Assembly (NCBI RefSeq): GCF_000612845.1
Contig: NZ_CCAT010000012.1
Location: forward strand, 1-64,000
Origin: Clostridium ihumii AP5
GTDB lineage: Bacteria; Bacillota; Clostridia; Clostridiales; Clostridiaceae
Length of the DNA: 64,000 bases
Reading direction: 5' to 3'
In this document: piece by piece, positions 1 through 7,203 of the stretch
How the letters are laid out: each line of letters begins with the position of its first letter
Numbering within the stretch: the stretch's first letter is position 1
Position numbers and translations under genes: made by a program
Notes under the pieces: generated by a model
What the model saw: the letters and a program-made list of their open reading frames with translations, nothing else
Databases searched by the model: none
What the model was told of the DNA's origin: nothing

Positions 1-476
1 CCATCAAATGCAAAATCATCAATTTTCAATGGTATAAGTACATCATGTGATGCAACCAATGCATTTATAGTAGATATATTTATATCTGGTGCATTATCTA
101 TTATGCAAAAATCATATTTATGATTTACTTGTTCTAATGCTATTTCTAACCTTGTTTGCTGAGGTCTTGCTTGATCCATTAGCACCCTTAAATTTGCATT
201 TAATAAATTCATATTTGCTGTAATGATATCAAGATTAGAATAATTTGTTTTTTGTATTATTTTATCTAAGTTTACTTTTCTCATTGTCATAATTTCTTCA
301 ATTCCTTTATGATTATAAGAATGTCTATCAAACAGCTTAGATAAATTTCCTTGTTTGTCATTATCTATTAGTAATACACGATAGTTATATATAGCTGCTA
401 AAATATATCCAATATTTGCAGTAGATATTGTTTTTGCTACTCCACCTTTTAAATTAATAATTGATATAACTTTCAT
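1..476 (-). CDS. parA: ParA/Soj-family partition ATPase, cut by left edge
   Basis: The N-terminal 158 codons of a ParA-type ATPase are present; the rest lies outside the window. The protein opens MKVISIINLKGGVAKT, with the deviant Walker A motif KGGVAKT at about residues 10-16, and has the Walker B-like stretch FCIIDNAPD near residue 135. ParA proteins bind ATP and DNA and segregate plasmids or phage-plasmids. The start ATG overlaps the stop codon of the resolvase gene upstream (TAATG), so the two are translationally coupled. A partition gene implies that the element replicates as a low-copy plasmid for at least part of its life. The family call is secure; the exact partner (ParB) is not visible. 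Confidence 0.9.
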   Translation of the reverse strand, partial: MKVISIINLKGGVAKTISTANIGYILAAIYNYRVLLIDNDKQGNLSKLFDRHSYNHKGIEEIMTMRKVNLDKIIQKTNYSNLDIITANMNLLNANLRVLMDQARPQQTRLEIALEQVNHKYDFCIIDNAPDINISTINALVASHDVLIPLKIDDFAFD

Positions 477-994
477 TACATTTCACCTTCTTTTACATAA
501 TCTAGAAAGAATGCACAATCGCCTATTTTTATTTTGTACTTATCCACATCTTGTGCAGTTAAATACTGTCTACCATAAATCTTTTTCATATCTTTCCAAA
601 TAGTCCATGGTATAAATGCATACACATCTTTTATACAAATACATACACCTGTTTTTGCACCCATTCTTTCATGTTCCTCTAGGCATTCCATTTGTGTATC
701 TGTTAATGCTGCTCTTCTCATTTTTAATGTGCTTGTGTATTTGGCTTCGAATACTATTGCTTGACCACCAGCTAACGTTCCTTTAAAGTCTGGCTGTGCA
801 TTAGCTGTAAATCTCCCCATAAAAGTTCCATTATTACTTTTTTTCATAACTCTAAATGGTTCTGGAGTTTTCTCTATAACTGCTAGTCCTTTTCTTTTAT
901 AATAATTACACCCAGCAGTTATATAAGCTTCAAATAAATGCCCTTGTGCATTGTTTACAGTATTTTGATATTCTCTACATTCACTGACTCTCAT
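476..994 (-). CDS. RecU-type Holliday junction resolvase of the mobile element
   Basis: The protein is about 172 residues. It resembles phage and plasmid RecU-like nucleases: an N-terminal region (AQGHLFEAYI), a middle QPDFKGTLAGGQAIVFEAKY that matches the D..G.....FE.K nuclease core, and LTDTQMECL after it, as in RecU resolvases. Such enzymes cut four-way junctions during replication or recombination. An upstream GTG at 1003 lies inside the ribosome site GAGGAGTG, so the ATG at 994, about 7 bases after GAGGAG, is the better start. The gene sits between rep and parA in one leftward unit and overlaps parA by one base. The family assignment rests on the core motif only, so a related endonuclease is possible. 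Confidence 0.75.
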   Translation of the reverse strand: MRVSECREYQNTVNNAQGHLFEAYITAGCNYYKRKGLAVIEKTPEPFRVMKKSNNGTFMGRFTANAQPDFKGTLAGGQAIVFEAKYTSTLKMRRAALTDTQMECLEEHERMGAKTGVCICIKDVYAFIPWTIWKDMKKIYGRQYLTAQDVDKYKIKIGDCAFFLDYVKEGEM

Positions 995-1038
995 AAAATT
1001 CACTCCTCTTTAATTTCTTTTATATGTTTTTATAAATA

Positions 1039-1845
1039 TCATTCTTTCCTTTTCCACATTTTTAGGTATATGTGCCACCCTGTATCCTCGTAATATTCTG
1101 TAACTACACTTGTTATTTCATATTGTGGATAAATCTTTTCAAATTCTTTTTTATTGCTATTGTCTTTTGCTAATTTTTCTACTTTTCTTTTAGAATATTT
1201 ATTATCATTAGTTCTTGAACAAGGTCTTATAAGGTTTTGACTACCACTCCAACTTTTTTTGTTCTGTGGTCTTTTCACTATGTATTTACACATAGCCTCT
1301 ATGCCATTTTCATTAGGTTGAAGTCTATCAGCATTTACATATCCTAAGCTTTCGCCTTTCTTTTCTCCCCTTTTTCTTCTTTTGCACCATAAGTCTTCTA
1401 CTGTGTTTCTATCTAGTCCACCATTCATAATTAAATGATGATGAATCTTTATATTCTCTTCTTCATTTTTTGAATAATAGTATTCTGTAACAACGATATA
1501 TTTTAACTCTCCTAGTCCCTCTTTTTTCATCTTACGTTTTATTCGTCTAATATGATTAATTAATATTATTTCTGCCTCTTCTGGTGTTTTAGGTCTATTT
1601 GCATCTGTATATGTTAAAGACACATGATAATCACCTATTCCAAAATTGGCATTACCTATCTGTACTAAACGCCTCTTTGAATTTTTATCATTCAAGTCTT
1701 TTTGCTTTGGTAAACTTTCTCTTACTTTCTTTGACCTTTTCCCTTTTACATATGTTTCTTGGTTTTGAGTTCTAGGGATTATATCAACCTCCATGTACTC
1801 ACTACCACAATATATTTTTTTCTCTCTCATAAAACTTCTACTCAT
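1039..1845 (-). CDS. HUH-type rolling-circle replication initiator (ORF2/G2P-like Rep)
   Basis: This looks like the Firmicutes Rep family related to phage G2P proteins. Motifs in order are YHVSLTYTD (motif 1), IHHHLIMNGG (the HUH metal-binding motif 2), GYVNADRLQPNENG, and CKYIVKRP, where the Tyr is the likely nicking residue, followed by KKSWSGSQNL. These enzymes nick one strand at a double-strand origin and start rolling-circle replication. The reading frame extends to an ATG at 1869, but the only convincing ribosome site (GTAGGAG) precedes the ATG at 1845. It lies upstream of recU and parA in the same orientation, which fits a plasmid or phage-plasmid replication module. The Rep class is well supported; the origin position is not known. 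Confidence 0.82.
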   Translation of the reverse strand: MSRSFMREKKIYCGSEYMEVDIIPRTQNQETYVKGKRSKKVRESLPKQKDLNDKNSKRRLVQIGNANFGIGDYHVSLTYTDANRPKTPEEAEIILINHIRRIKRKMKKEGLGELKYIVVTEYYYSKNEEENIKIHHHLIMNGGLDRNTVEDLWCKRRKRGEKKGESLGYVNADRLQPNENGIEAMCKYIVKRPQNKKSWSGSQNLIRPCSRTNDNKYSKRKVEKLAKDNSNKKEFEKIYPQYEITSVVTEYYEDTGWHIYLKMWKRKE

Positions 1846-2072
1846 TTTGGTTTCAACTCCTACCCTCATAACTCAATTTCTTATCCCACTTGTACATATC
1901 TTTCTTTTAAAATCTATAGGGTATATTCTCATATATTTATTTTCTATATTTTCTTTATATAAAAATGTAATATTTTTATATAAAATCTAATATATTAGTT
2001 TATATGGTTGTAATGTTAATACCCCATACAAGCCCTAAAAGGACTATGTTTTTTATTTCCAATTGTACTTTT

Positions 2073-2165
2073 AAAACCAAAATGATATAATGTTGTTACT
2101 GTAGATATCGTTTTGGTTTTTTTAAGACCTTTAATAATGTGTTCCCGCACAAAATTAAAGGTCTT
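2073..2165 (+). terminator. Two tandem hairpins, each with a T-run on the plus strand
   Basis: The gap between rep and the sigma factor gene (1870-2247) has no gene. It contains two strong hairpins. The first pairs 2073-2088 with 2105-2120 (16 bp with one G-U) and is followed by TTT on the plus strand. The second pairs 2124-2135 with 2154-2165 (12 bp), with a small inner TGTG/CACA stem, followed by TT. Both have their T-runs on the plus strand although all flanking genes read leftward. The first could also stop leftward transcripts because its stem ends in GGTTTT. They may end a plus-strand RNA antisense to the rep leader, or be part of the replication origin. Confidence 0.55.
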
Positions 2166-2247
2166 TTAGCTTTGTAAGTAAATTCCATTTCATAGATATA
2201 TTTAATGCTTGTACACTTTTAAACGTATTCATGTTTCTTTATGCCTC

Positions 2248-2799
2248 TTATACAATCAATTCATTTTTTAACTTATTTAATGCTTTATTTTTTATCCTAC
2301 TTATATGTGTTGAAGAATATCCCATGATATTAGCTACTTTGCTTTGAGGATATCCACTTAAAACATTTAAAATTACAACTTGTTTTTCTTTTTCATTTAA
2401 TGATTTATCTAAAATATCTTTAATTTCTATATATGATTCAAATTCATTTATTTCAGTTTCTTTACTTTTTATCATATCTAGCAGTGTACTTGCTCCATCA
2501 ATATTAGCAATTGGCATATCTAAGGATAATGGAATTTTTGCAACCTTGTTCAATCTTTCCTTTTTACTTCCCATTCTCCATTTATCAGTAGTTAAATAGT
2601 CTTTTATATAATTTCTTATAAATTGAGCTGCATATGATGAAAACTTGTATCCTAAACTTTCATCATATTTCTCAGTTGCTTTAATTAGTCCCATACATCC
2701 AACTTGAAATTTTTCTTCATAATCAAATTTATCAATTACTATAAAATACTTATTTATGGTAAATGAAACTAAATCTAAATATTCTTCTACATTAATCAT
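2248..2799 (-). CDS. Phage/plasmid-type sigma-70 family RNA polymerase sigma factor
   Basis: The protein is 183 residues with sigma region 2 at about residues 25-75 (YEEKFQVGCMGLIKATEKYD, then FSSYAAQFIRNYIKDYL) and region 4 at about 130-180 (LNEKEKQVV, a helix-turn-helix around SKVANIMGYSSTHISRIKNKA). It lacks regions 1.1 and 3, so it is a small alternative factor of the kind found in phages and conjugative elements. It would direct RNA polymerase to element promoters, probably late genes beyond the left edge. A good ribosome site (AGGAG) precedes the ATG. It lies in the leftward early operon just upstream of rep. The family is clear; the target promoters are unknown. Confidence 0.88.
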   Translation of the reverse strand: MINVEEYLDLVSFTINKYFIVIDKFDYEEKFQVGCMGLIKATEKYDESLGYKFSSYAAQFIRNYIKDYLTTDKWRMGSKKERLNKVAKIPLSLDMPIANIDGASTLLDMIKSKETEINEFESYIEIKDILDKSLNEKEKQVVILNVLSGYPQSKVANIMGYSSTHISRIKNKALNKLKNELIV

Positions 2800-2810
2800 T
2801 TTCTAAACTC

Positions 2811-3017
2811 CTATTTAAATTGATTTTTATCTACATTTTTTAATATTTCTATTGTCATTTCTAAAATTTCTACATCCTTATTACAAGTTTCTATCATCTC
2901 AAATTGTTTACAATCTGATTTCAAATCATTTAAATGTTTTATAATGTATTCTTTCTTTTTATTCAGTTGCTCTTGATTTTTTTCAAGAGCAACCCTTTGT
3001 TCTTTATCTTTCTCCAT
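2811..3017 (-). CDS. Small charged, probably coiled-coil element protein
   Basis: This is a 68-residue protein rich in Lys, Glu and Gln with heptad-like spacing (EKNQEQLNKKKEYIIKHLNDL) and two Cys. I do not recognise a family. The frame stays open to 3080, but the ribosome site GAGGGG sits 7 bases before the ATG at 3017, so this start is preferred. It overlaps the end of the next small upstream gene by 14 bases and lies 11 bases before the sigma factor gene, which fits one operon. Small accessory proteins of this type are common in phage early regions. Confidence 0.6.
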   Translation of the reverse strand: MEKDKEQRVALEKNQEQLNKKKEYIIKHLNDLKSDCKQFEMIETCNKDVEILEMTIEILKNVDKNQFK

Positions 3018-3168
3018 AACATTTCCCCTCATTCTTTGCCATTTCTCTTGCATGAACATTTTCAAGTTTAATACCACCATTTTTTAATAGTGTTTCTATA
3101 GCTTCTCTTAATAGTTCTGCTGCCTTTTCTTCATTTTGCTCTCCTGTAATTTTACATTCTAATAACAT
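3004..3168 (-). CDS. 54-residue small protein of the early operon
   Basis: A short frame of 54 residues begins MLLECKITGEQNEEKAAELL and reads through REAIETLLKNGGIKLENVHA. A GGGGGA ribosome site lies about 7 bases before its ATG, and its 3' end overlaps the following coiled-coil gene by 14 bases. Both points favour real translation. The helical N-terminal half is acidic. I do not recognise a family and infer only that it belongs to the leftward early operon. Confidence 0.5.
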   Translation of the reverse strand: MLLECKITGEQNEEKAAELLREAIETLLKNGGIKLENVHAREMAKNEGKCYGER

Positions 3169-3213
3169 TTACAAATCCCCCATCCTTTTTAATTGCTTCA
3201 TTATGCTAAAAAA

Positions 3214-3405
3214 CTATTTAATTAAACTTTTTAATGATGTTTCTAAACTTAGTTCCTCTACTCTACTAATAGCCTCTTGAAATAATCTCCTAGTAAATAT
3301 TGCTGTGACTTCTACTCCCTCAAATTCATCTATTACAAATTGTATTAACTTATCTATTACTTCTTCTCTTTTTTCAGTCGTAACATATACTGTTAATTCT
3401 TCCAT
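3214..3405 (-). CDS. 63-residue small protein of the early operon
   Basis: The protein starts MEELTVYVTTEKREEVIDKL and ends ETSLKSLIK. A beta strand followed by an amphipathic helix is likely, but I recognise no family. An AGGGAT ribosome site precedes the ATG. It lies in the same orientation as the neighbouring small genes and 46 bases before the next one. It faces a plus-strand gene whose promoter lies in the gap at 3406-3523. Confidence 0.5.
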   Translation of the reverse strand: MEELTVYVTTEKREEVIDKLIQFVIDEFEGVEVTAIFTRRLFQEAISRVEELSLETSLKSLIK

Positions 3406-3442
3406 CCTAATCCCTACTTTCTATATTCAAATTCACAATGTT

Positions 3443-3471
3443 TTGATTTTCTACATTTTTCCACCTATAAT
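3443..3471 (+). promoter_or_regulatory. Sigma-A-like promoter for the 112-residue plus-strand gene
   Basis: TTGATT (3443-3448) and TATAAT (3466-3471) are separated by 17 bases, upstream of the gene starting at 3524. A short CAGCT/AGCTG inverted repeat lies just downstream, in the early transcribed region. Confidence 0.6.
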
Positions 3472-3523
3472 GTAATTATCAGCTTGGCAGAGCTGAAATA
3501 TTTTTGAAAGGTGGTTCTAAAAC

Positions 3524-3862
3524 ATGTCGACTTTTGACTCACTCCCAAAAGAATCAAAAAAATTATTTTGTATTCTTTATAAACAATACTTAAAAAATCT
3601 AAAAGATAATATGTCTAAATCACGTGCACGATTCATGGATAATTCTGATTATATTCAGAAAAATCTTTATTCACATCTAAGTGTTGATGATGTTTCAGAT
3701 ATATGTCGAAACTTACACCACAATGATTTTATAGAGTGTCATTTCGGTGATGATTTAGTTCTTGATGTTTCAATTACAGATGATGCAATTGCTTTTATGC
3801 AACATCGCTTTAAAAATGGAATTAAAGATTTAACAACATTTATTACTTCTCTAATTCCTTAG
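3524..3862 (+). CDS. Phage-type small protein, likely winged-helix, lone plus-strand gene
   Basis: This 112-residue protein (LPKESKKLFCILYKQYL, then NLYSHLSVDDVSDICRNL and DDAIAFMQHRFKN) has the pattern of a small Firmicutes phage protein family with a helical fold ending in a strand pair, compatible with a winged helix. I know of no assigned function. A strong ribosome site (AAGGTGG) precedes the ATG, and a promoter sits at 3443-3471. It is the only rightward gene inside the leftward early block, and its 3' end overlaps the convergent gene at 3843 by 20 bases. Separate expression, for example in the lysogen, is an inference. Confidence 0.6.
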   Translation: MSTFDSLPKESKKLFCILYKQYLKNLKDNMSKSRARFMDNSDYIQKNLYSHLSVDDVSDICRNLHHNDFIECHFGDDLVLDVSITDDAIAFMQHRFKNGIKDLTTFITSLIP

Positions 3863-4304
3863 GTTCAATTGAAGTCGCATCTAGCATGTGACTTCCTTTT
3901 AAAATTTTGTGTTCTTCTCTAGTAATCAATCTTACTTTTCTATACTCTTGGCATGGATTAGCTAATTGTATTACTCTTATTAAACTTTCTTCATCAACCA
4001 AGATTGTTTCATTTTTTCTGTCATACGCTAACGCTGATAAATAATTTCCCACACCTCTCCATCTAAACACATTCATAATTTCAATAGCTTTATTCAATTC
4101 CTTACATTCTTCACATTTATTACTTTTTGTTTCTATAAACGGACTATCTAAGTTTTTATCAATACTCATTTGTTTTAAAATAAGTGCCTTACAATTTTGT
4201 AAAGCTTCTAATGTTTCTCTAATTGTTAATCCACTAAATCCTAAGTGCCTTAAAATATCCTCTGTTATCTCTGACACTTCAACAATTTCATCTTCTTTAA
4301 TCAT
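3843..4304 (-). CDS. Uncharacterised 153-residue element protein
   Basis: The protein starts MIKEDEIVEVSEITEDIL and contains a CEEC pair near residue 64 (KCEECKELN), which could bind metal if partnered, and a C-terminal part with LITREEHKIL. I do not recognise the family. A GAGGAA ribosome site precedes its ATG. It is the second gene of the leftward early operon, and its end overlaps the convergent plus-strand gene. The gap upstream of it (4305-4426) has no gene but holds a notably GC-rich patch at about 4374-4405. Confidence 0.5.
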   Translation of the reverse strand: MIKEDEIVEVSEITEDILRHLGFSGLTIRETLEALQNCKALILKQMSIDKNLDSPFIETKSNKCEECKELNKAIEIMNVFRWRGVGNYLSALAYDRKNETILVDEESLIRVIQLANPCQEYRKVRLITREEHKILKGSHMLDATSIEPKELEK

Positions 4305-4426
4305 TTATTAAATTCCTCACTTTCTTTTTCTAAGGTTGCTACCCATTTATTTAAGCTATTATTCCCATCATTACGATTTCACCGACCTATCGAGAAGTGT
4401 TCGCTTTTACAAATTTTTAACTTATA

Positions 4427-4603
4427 CTAATTTAATTTATTTTCTTCTTTTTTGTTTCCAAATTGTTTACCTAATTCAAATCCCAGATTAAAGCTTCTTT
4501 TAAAGAATTCAAAAGTTTCTTGGTCTTTAACATCTAAAGATAATACAAAATCAGTTATTTTATCAATTCTGGACTTTTCTTCTTTCTTTAAAATAATTTC
4601 CAT
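4427..4603 (-). CDS. 58-residue first gene of the leftward early operon
   Basis: A short frame gives a 58-residue charged, mostly helical protein that starts MEIILKKEEKSRIDKI and ends KQFGNKKEENKLN. An AAGGAAGTG ribosome site lies about 6 bases before the ATG. It is the first gene after the leftward promoter at 4666-4694 and is divergent from the repressor gene, the place where a Cro-like or antirepressor protein often sits. No helix-turn-helix is obvious, so I assign no function. Confidence 0.55.
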   Translation of the reverse strand: MEIILKKEEKSRIDKITDFVLSLDVKDQETFEFFKRSFNLGFELGKQFGNKKEENKLN

Positions 4604-4650
4604 TTCTTCACTTCCTTTATTGATTTTTAGTGAAATTAAATTTTATATTT

Positions 4651-4739
4651 TGTGTTGATGAATACATTATATATCTATATTAAGTATCAGTCAATACATA
4701 ATTATAATTTATTTTTATTCTTTTGCGTTGACTAACACA
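4651..4739. promoter_or_regulatory. Three repeated 16-bp operator palindromes in the divergent control region
   Basis: Three related sites occur at 4651-4666 (TGTGTTGATGAATACA), 4683-4698 (reverse strand TGTATTGACTGATACT) and 4724-4739 (TGCGTTGACTAACACA). Their shared form is about TGTRTTGACTRAYACA, a palindrome with a GACT-like centre. Site 3 covers the -35 of the rightward promoter, site 2 covers the -35 of the leftward promoter, and site 1 lies over its start point. This is what a repressor operator array looks like, and the repressor gene is immediately to the right. Binding itself is inferred. Confidence 0.75.
4666..4694 (-). promoter_or_regulatory. Leftward early promoter
   Basis: On the minus strand, TTGACT (4694-4689), a 17-base spacer and a perfect TATAAT (4671-4666) form a near-consensus sigma-A promoter. 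It would drive the leftward block starting with the 58-residue gene. Two operator palindromes overlap it, so it should be repressed in the integrated state. Confidence 0.75.
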
Positions 4740-4756
4740 TTTTGTAATGTTATTAT
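4728..4756 (+). promoter_or_regulatory. Rightward promoter of the repressor gene
   Basis: TTGACT (4728-4733), a 17-base spacer and TATTAT (4751-4756) lie just upstream of the repressor ribosome site (GGAGGTG). The third operator covers the -35 box, which suggests autoregulation of the repressor. Confidence 0.72.
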
Positions 4757-4780
4757 TTTCTTATGACTGGAGGTGATAAA

Positions 4781-5353
4781 ATGGAAATGCATGAAAGAAT
4801 AAAAAAGGTTAGAACTGATAATAAACTAACCCAAAGTGAATTTGCTAAACATTTAGGTGTAACAAGATCTGTTATATCAAATATAGAATTAAATAGACTT
4901 GCGAAACCTGAGCAAAAAAACTCTCTAATAAAACTAATTAGTAAAGAATTTAACATTAATGAGCAATGGCTTCTTGACGGCATTGGTCAAATGTTCATTG
5001 AGCCAGATACCTTTTCTCTTGATGAATATTTAAAACAAAAGAAAGCTACAGATTTAGAAAAAAATATAGTTGAGTCTGTTGTTAAAAGTTATTTTGAAGT
5101 ATCTGAAGAATTTAGAGATGAGTTTATCAATAATCTTATTAACAGATTTAAAGAAACACTAAACAATGAAGATTGTGCTTGTGAATATGATGACATTACA
5201 TCTAATAATGAAAAAAGTATTGAAGAAAGAGTTGCTGAAGCTGAAAGAGAATATTTAATTACAGTTCATGGTAAAACACCTGAACAATTAGACACTAGAG
5301 ATAAGATTTTAAACTTTAAGCCAAATAGTAAATCTGATAAAGAACATGCTTAA
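4781..5353 (+). CDS. Xre/cI-like helix-turn-helix repressor
   Basis: The N-terminal 60 residues form an Xre-type helix-turn-helix (RIKKVRTDNKLTQSEFAKHL, then GVTRSVISNIELNR) followed by INEQWLLDGIGQMF, the usual end of this domain. The remaining 120 residues are acidic and helical, without a LexA-type Ser/Lys protease, so induction by RecA autocleavage is not expected. GGAGGTG precedes the ATG at 4781; an in-frame ATG at 4763 lies before that ribosome site and is rejected. Its own promoter and three operators lie upstream. It should be the lysogeny or maintenance repressor of the element; that role is inferred from position. Confidence 0.85.
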   Translation: MEMHERIKKVRTDNKLTQSEFAKHLGVTRSVISNIELNRLAKPEQKNSLIKLISKEFNINEQWLLDGIGQMFIEPDTFSLDEYLKQKKATDLEKNIVESVVKSYFEVSEEFRDEFINNLINRFKETLNNEDCACEYDDITSNNEKSIEERVAEAEREYLITVHGKTPEQLDTRDKILNFKPNSKSDKEHA

Positions 5354-5389
5354 AAATTAAGAAACTATGGATAAATGGGGGATTTTATA

Positions 5390-5476
5390 ATGGGAAAAAA
5401 ATATACTAATGAAATGTCAATAACTACTGATAAGTGTAATTCCTCTTATTTTACATCTGAGGAATTATATATATAA
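5390..5476 (+). CDS. Possible 28-residue peptide gene
   Basis: A short frame of 28 residues starts MGKKYTNEMSITTDKC and has a GGGGGA ribosome site 6-7 bases upstream. It lies between the repressor and the recombinase. The ribosome site is good, but with so little sequence it may not be a real gene. The rest of the gap up to 5677 holds a hairpin with arms near 5628-5654 (AAAGAGTTATG / CATAGCTCTTT) just before the recombinase ribosome site. Confidence 0.35.
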   Translation: MGKKYTNEMSITTDKCNSSYFTSEELYI

Positions 5477-5677
5477 GACATCTAATAGACTGTAAAAGGA
5501 AAGATGTTATTTGTCTAGAATATTTCAGAAGAAAGAAAAATAAAAGAATATAATTATATGAAACTAAATCTTAATTAATATGCTAACTTATTAATTAAAT
5601 TTATAGTATTTGAACAATCACTATTTTAAAAGAGTTATGTTAATGCATAGCTCTTTAGTCTTGAAAGGAGTATTTTT

Positions 5678-7180
5678 ATGAGAATAGCAATTTATGCTCG
5701 TCGTAGTGAAGAAAAAGAAACTGGTGAAAGCATTAAAAATCAAATTCTTATATGTAATAGATATGTCTCTACATATTATCCTAACGCTTCTGTGGTGGAT
5801 GAGTATTTTGATGATGATTATAGTGGTAGAAATATGCACCGTCCAGAATTTGAAAAGATTTTAAAATTAACTAAAAAGGGATTTTATGATGCATTAGTAT
5901 TTTGGAAGTTAGATAGAGTTTCTAGAAATGCACTTGAATTTTTACAACTACAAAAACAACTAGAAGATTTAAATGTTAATTTAATTTCTGTTACAGAGGG
6001 TTTTGACCCATCAACTCCAGCTGGCAAACTTATGATGACTATGCTTGCATCTATAGCTGAAATGGAACGAAAAAATATTTCTCTAAGAGTTGCAACAAAT
6101 ATGAATGAAATGGCTAAAGCTGGTCGTTGGACTGGTGGTAGAGTTCCTTTTGGATATTCTGTAAATATTATTGATGGTAAAAAATATTTAGTTCAAAATG
6201 AAAGCGAATTTGCAATAGTTAAATCTATGTTTGATAAGTATTTTGAATGTGAAAGCTTATTTGCTACTAGTAAATGGCTTAAATCTACTTACTCTATAAA
6301 TAAACCAGCTACTACTATAAAAAGAATGTTAGAAAATTTACTGTATGTAAAATCTGATGAAGATATTAAAAGTTATTTATCTTCTAAAAATATAACTCTA
6401 TATGGTGATATTAATGGATTAGGTCTTATTAGCTATAATAAAGTGGATAAAACTAAAGATATTGGTGTAGAGTATAGAAATGAATCTGATTGGATTATTG
6501 CCATTGGAAAGCACCCTGGCATTATAACTGGAAAAGACTATATTAAAATTCAAACAATATTAAAAAGTAAAAATAATAGTGGTCGTCGTGGAACTGGTGA
6601 AGTTACTTTTTTAAATGGTCTATGTAAGTGTGCATATTGTGGTGGTTATATGCGTACTAAGCAAAAAACTGGATCTAAAAATAAATATTTTGTTTGTGGA
6701 AATAAAGATAGCATGCGTAATGATTGCAAAAATAAATTTTTAAGAATACAGGATGTTGAAGAAACTGTTATTTACAAATTATCTAATTATACTTCAAGTA
6801 CTATAAGTATTAATAATAGTAATATTGATACTACTCTTCTTAAAAAGGAATTAGAAAAAAAGAATTCTCAAATAAAAAAACTAGTTACTAAAATATCTCT
6901 TGCTGATGATTTAGAAGATATTTTCCTAGAACAAATAAGAGAATTAAAAAAGGATGTAACTGAATTAGAAGTAACTATTCAAAATGCTGAAAGAAAGAAT
7001 CTTTTAAATGAAGTTGACGAATATAATAGAACTGTTTATCTTCAACAACTTAAAAATTTTAAAACCGCCTTTTATAATTGTGAATCAATACAAGATAAAA
7101 GAATACTTGTAAAATCGCTCGTTGCATCAATAAACCTTGATGGCATAAATAAAAAAATAGAGCTAGTTCCTAAGTTCTAG
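5678..7180 (+). CDS. Large serine recombinase (integrase of the element)
   Basis: The protein is 500 residues. The catalytic domain (about 1-150) starts MRIAIYARRSEEKETGESI, where the Ser after RR at residue 9-10 is the nucleophile, and continues with FWKLDRVSRN and LASIAEMERKN. A recombinase domain follows (GRVPFGYSV at about 158), then a zinc ribbon at about 315-350 (CKCAYCGGYMR ... FVCGNK ... C) and a C-terminal coiled coil (about 385-440). Enzymes of this type integrate and excise elements at short att sites with a helper directionality factor. AAGGAG precedes the ATG. It is the last gene of the element, and its stop codon is 24 bases from the host gene end, so an att site should lie right there. 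Confidence 0.95.
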   Translation: MRIAIYARRSEEKETGESIKNQILICNRYVSTYYPNASVVDEYFDDDYSGRNMHRPEFEKILKLTKKGFYDALVFWKLDRVSRNALEFLQLQKQLEDLNVNLISVTEGFDPSTPAGKLMMTMLASIAEMERKNISLRVATNMNEMAKAGRWTGGRVPFGYSVNIIDGKKYLVQNESEFAIVKSMFDKYFECESLFATSKWLKSTYSINKPATTIKRMLENLLYVKSDEDIKSYLSSKNITLYGDINGLGLISYNKVDKTKDIGVEYRNESDWIIAIGKHPGIITGKDYIKIQTILKSKNNSGRRGTGEVTFLNGLCKCAYCGGYMRTKQKTGSKNKYFVCGNKDSMRNDCKNKFLRIQDVEETVIYKLSNYTSSTISINNSNIDTTLLKKELEKKNSQIKKLVTKISLADDLEDIFLEQIRELKKDVTELEVTIQNAERKNLLNEVDEYNRTVYLQQLKNFKTAFYNCESIQDKRILVKSLVASINLDGINKKIELVPKF

Positions 7181-7188
7181 CCCTATTT
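7155..7188. terminator. Bidirectional terminator shared by the integrase and the nucleoside transporter operon
   Basis: The 12-base arms 7155-7166 and 7177-7188 pair with one mismatch around a 10-base loop. Leftward, the stem runs into TTTTTTT, a good intrinsic terminator for the transporter operon; rightward it is followed by a weaker T-run. Half of the hairpin is recombinase coding sequence. Confidence 0.65.
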
Positions 7189-7203
7189 ATATCTCATTTT
7201 TTA

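Noticed and set aside
1759-1990. Two hydrophobic plus-strand frames near the rep start
   Set aside because: No ribosome sites, and the apparent hydrophobicity is that of antisense AT-rich DNA.
4452-4658. 68-residue plus-strand frame
   Set aside because: It is the shadow of the 58-residue minus-strand gene, which has a ribosome site and lies after a consensus promoter.
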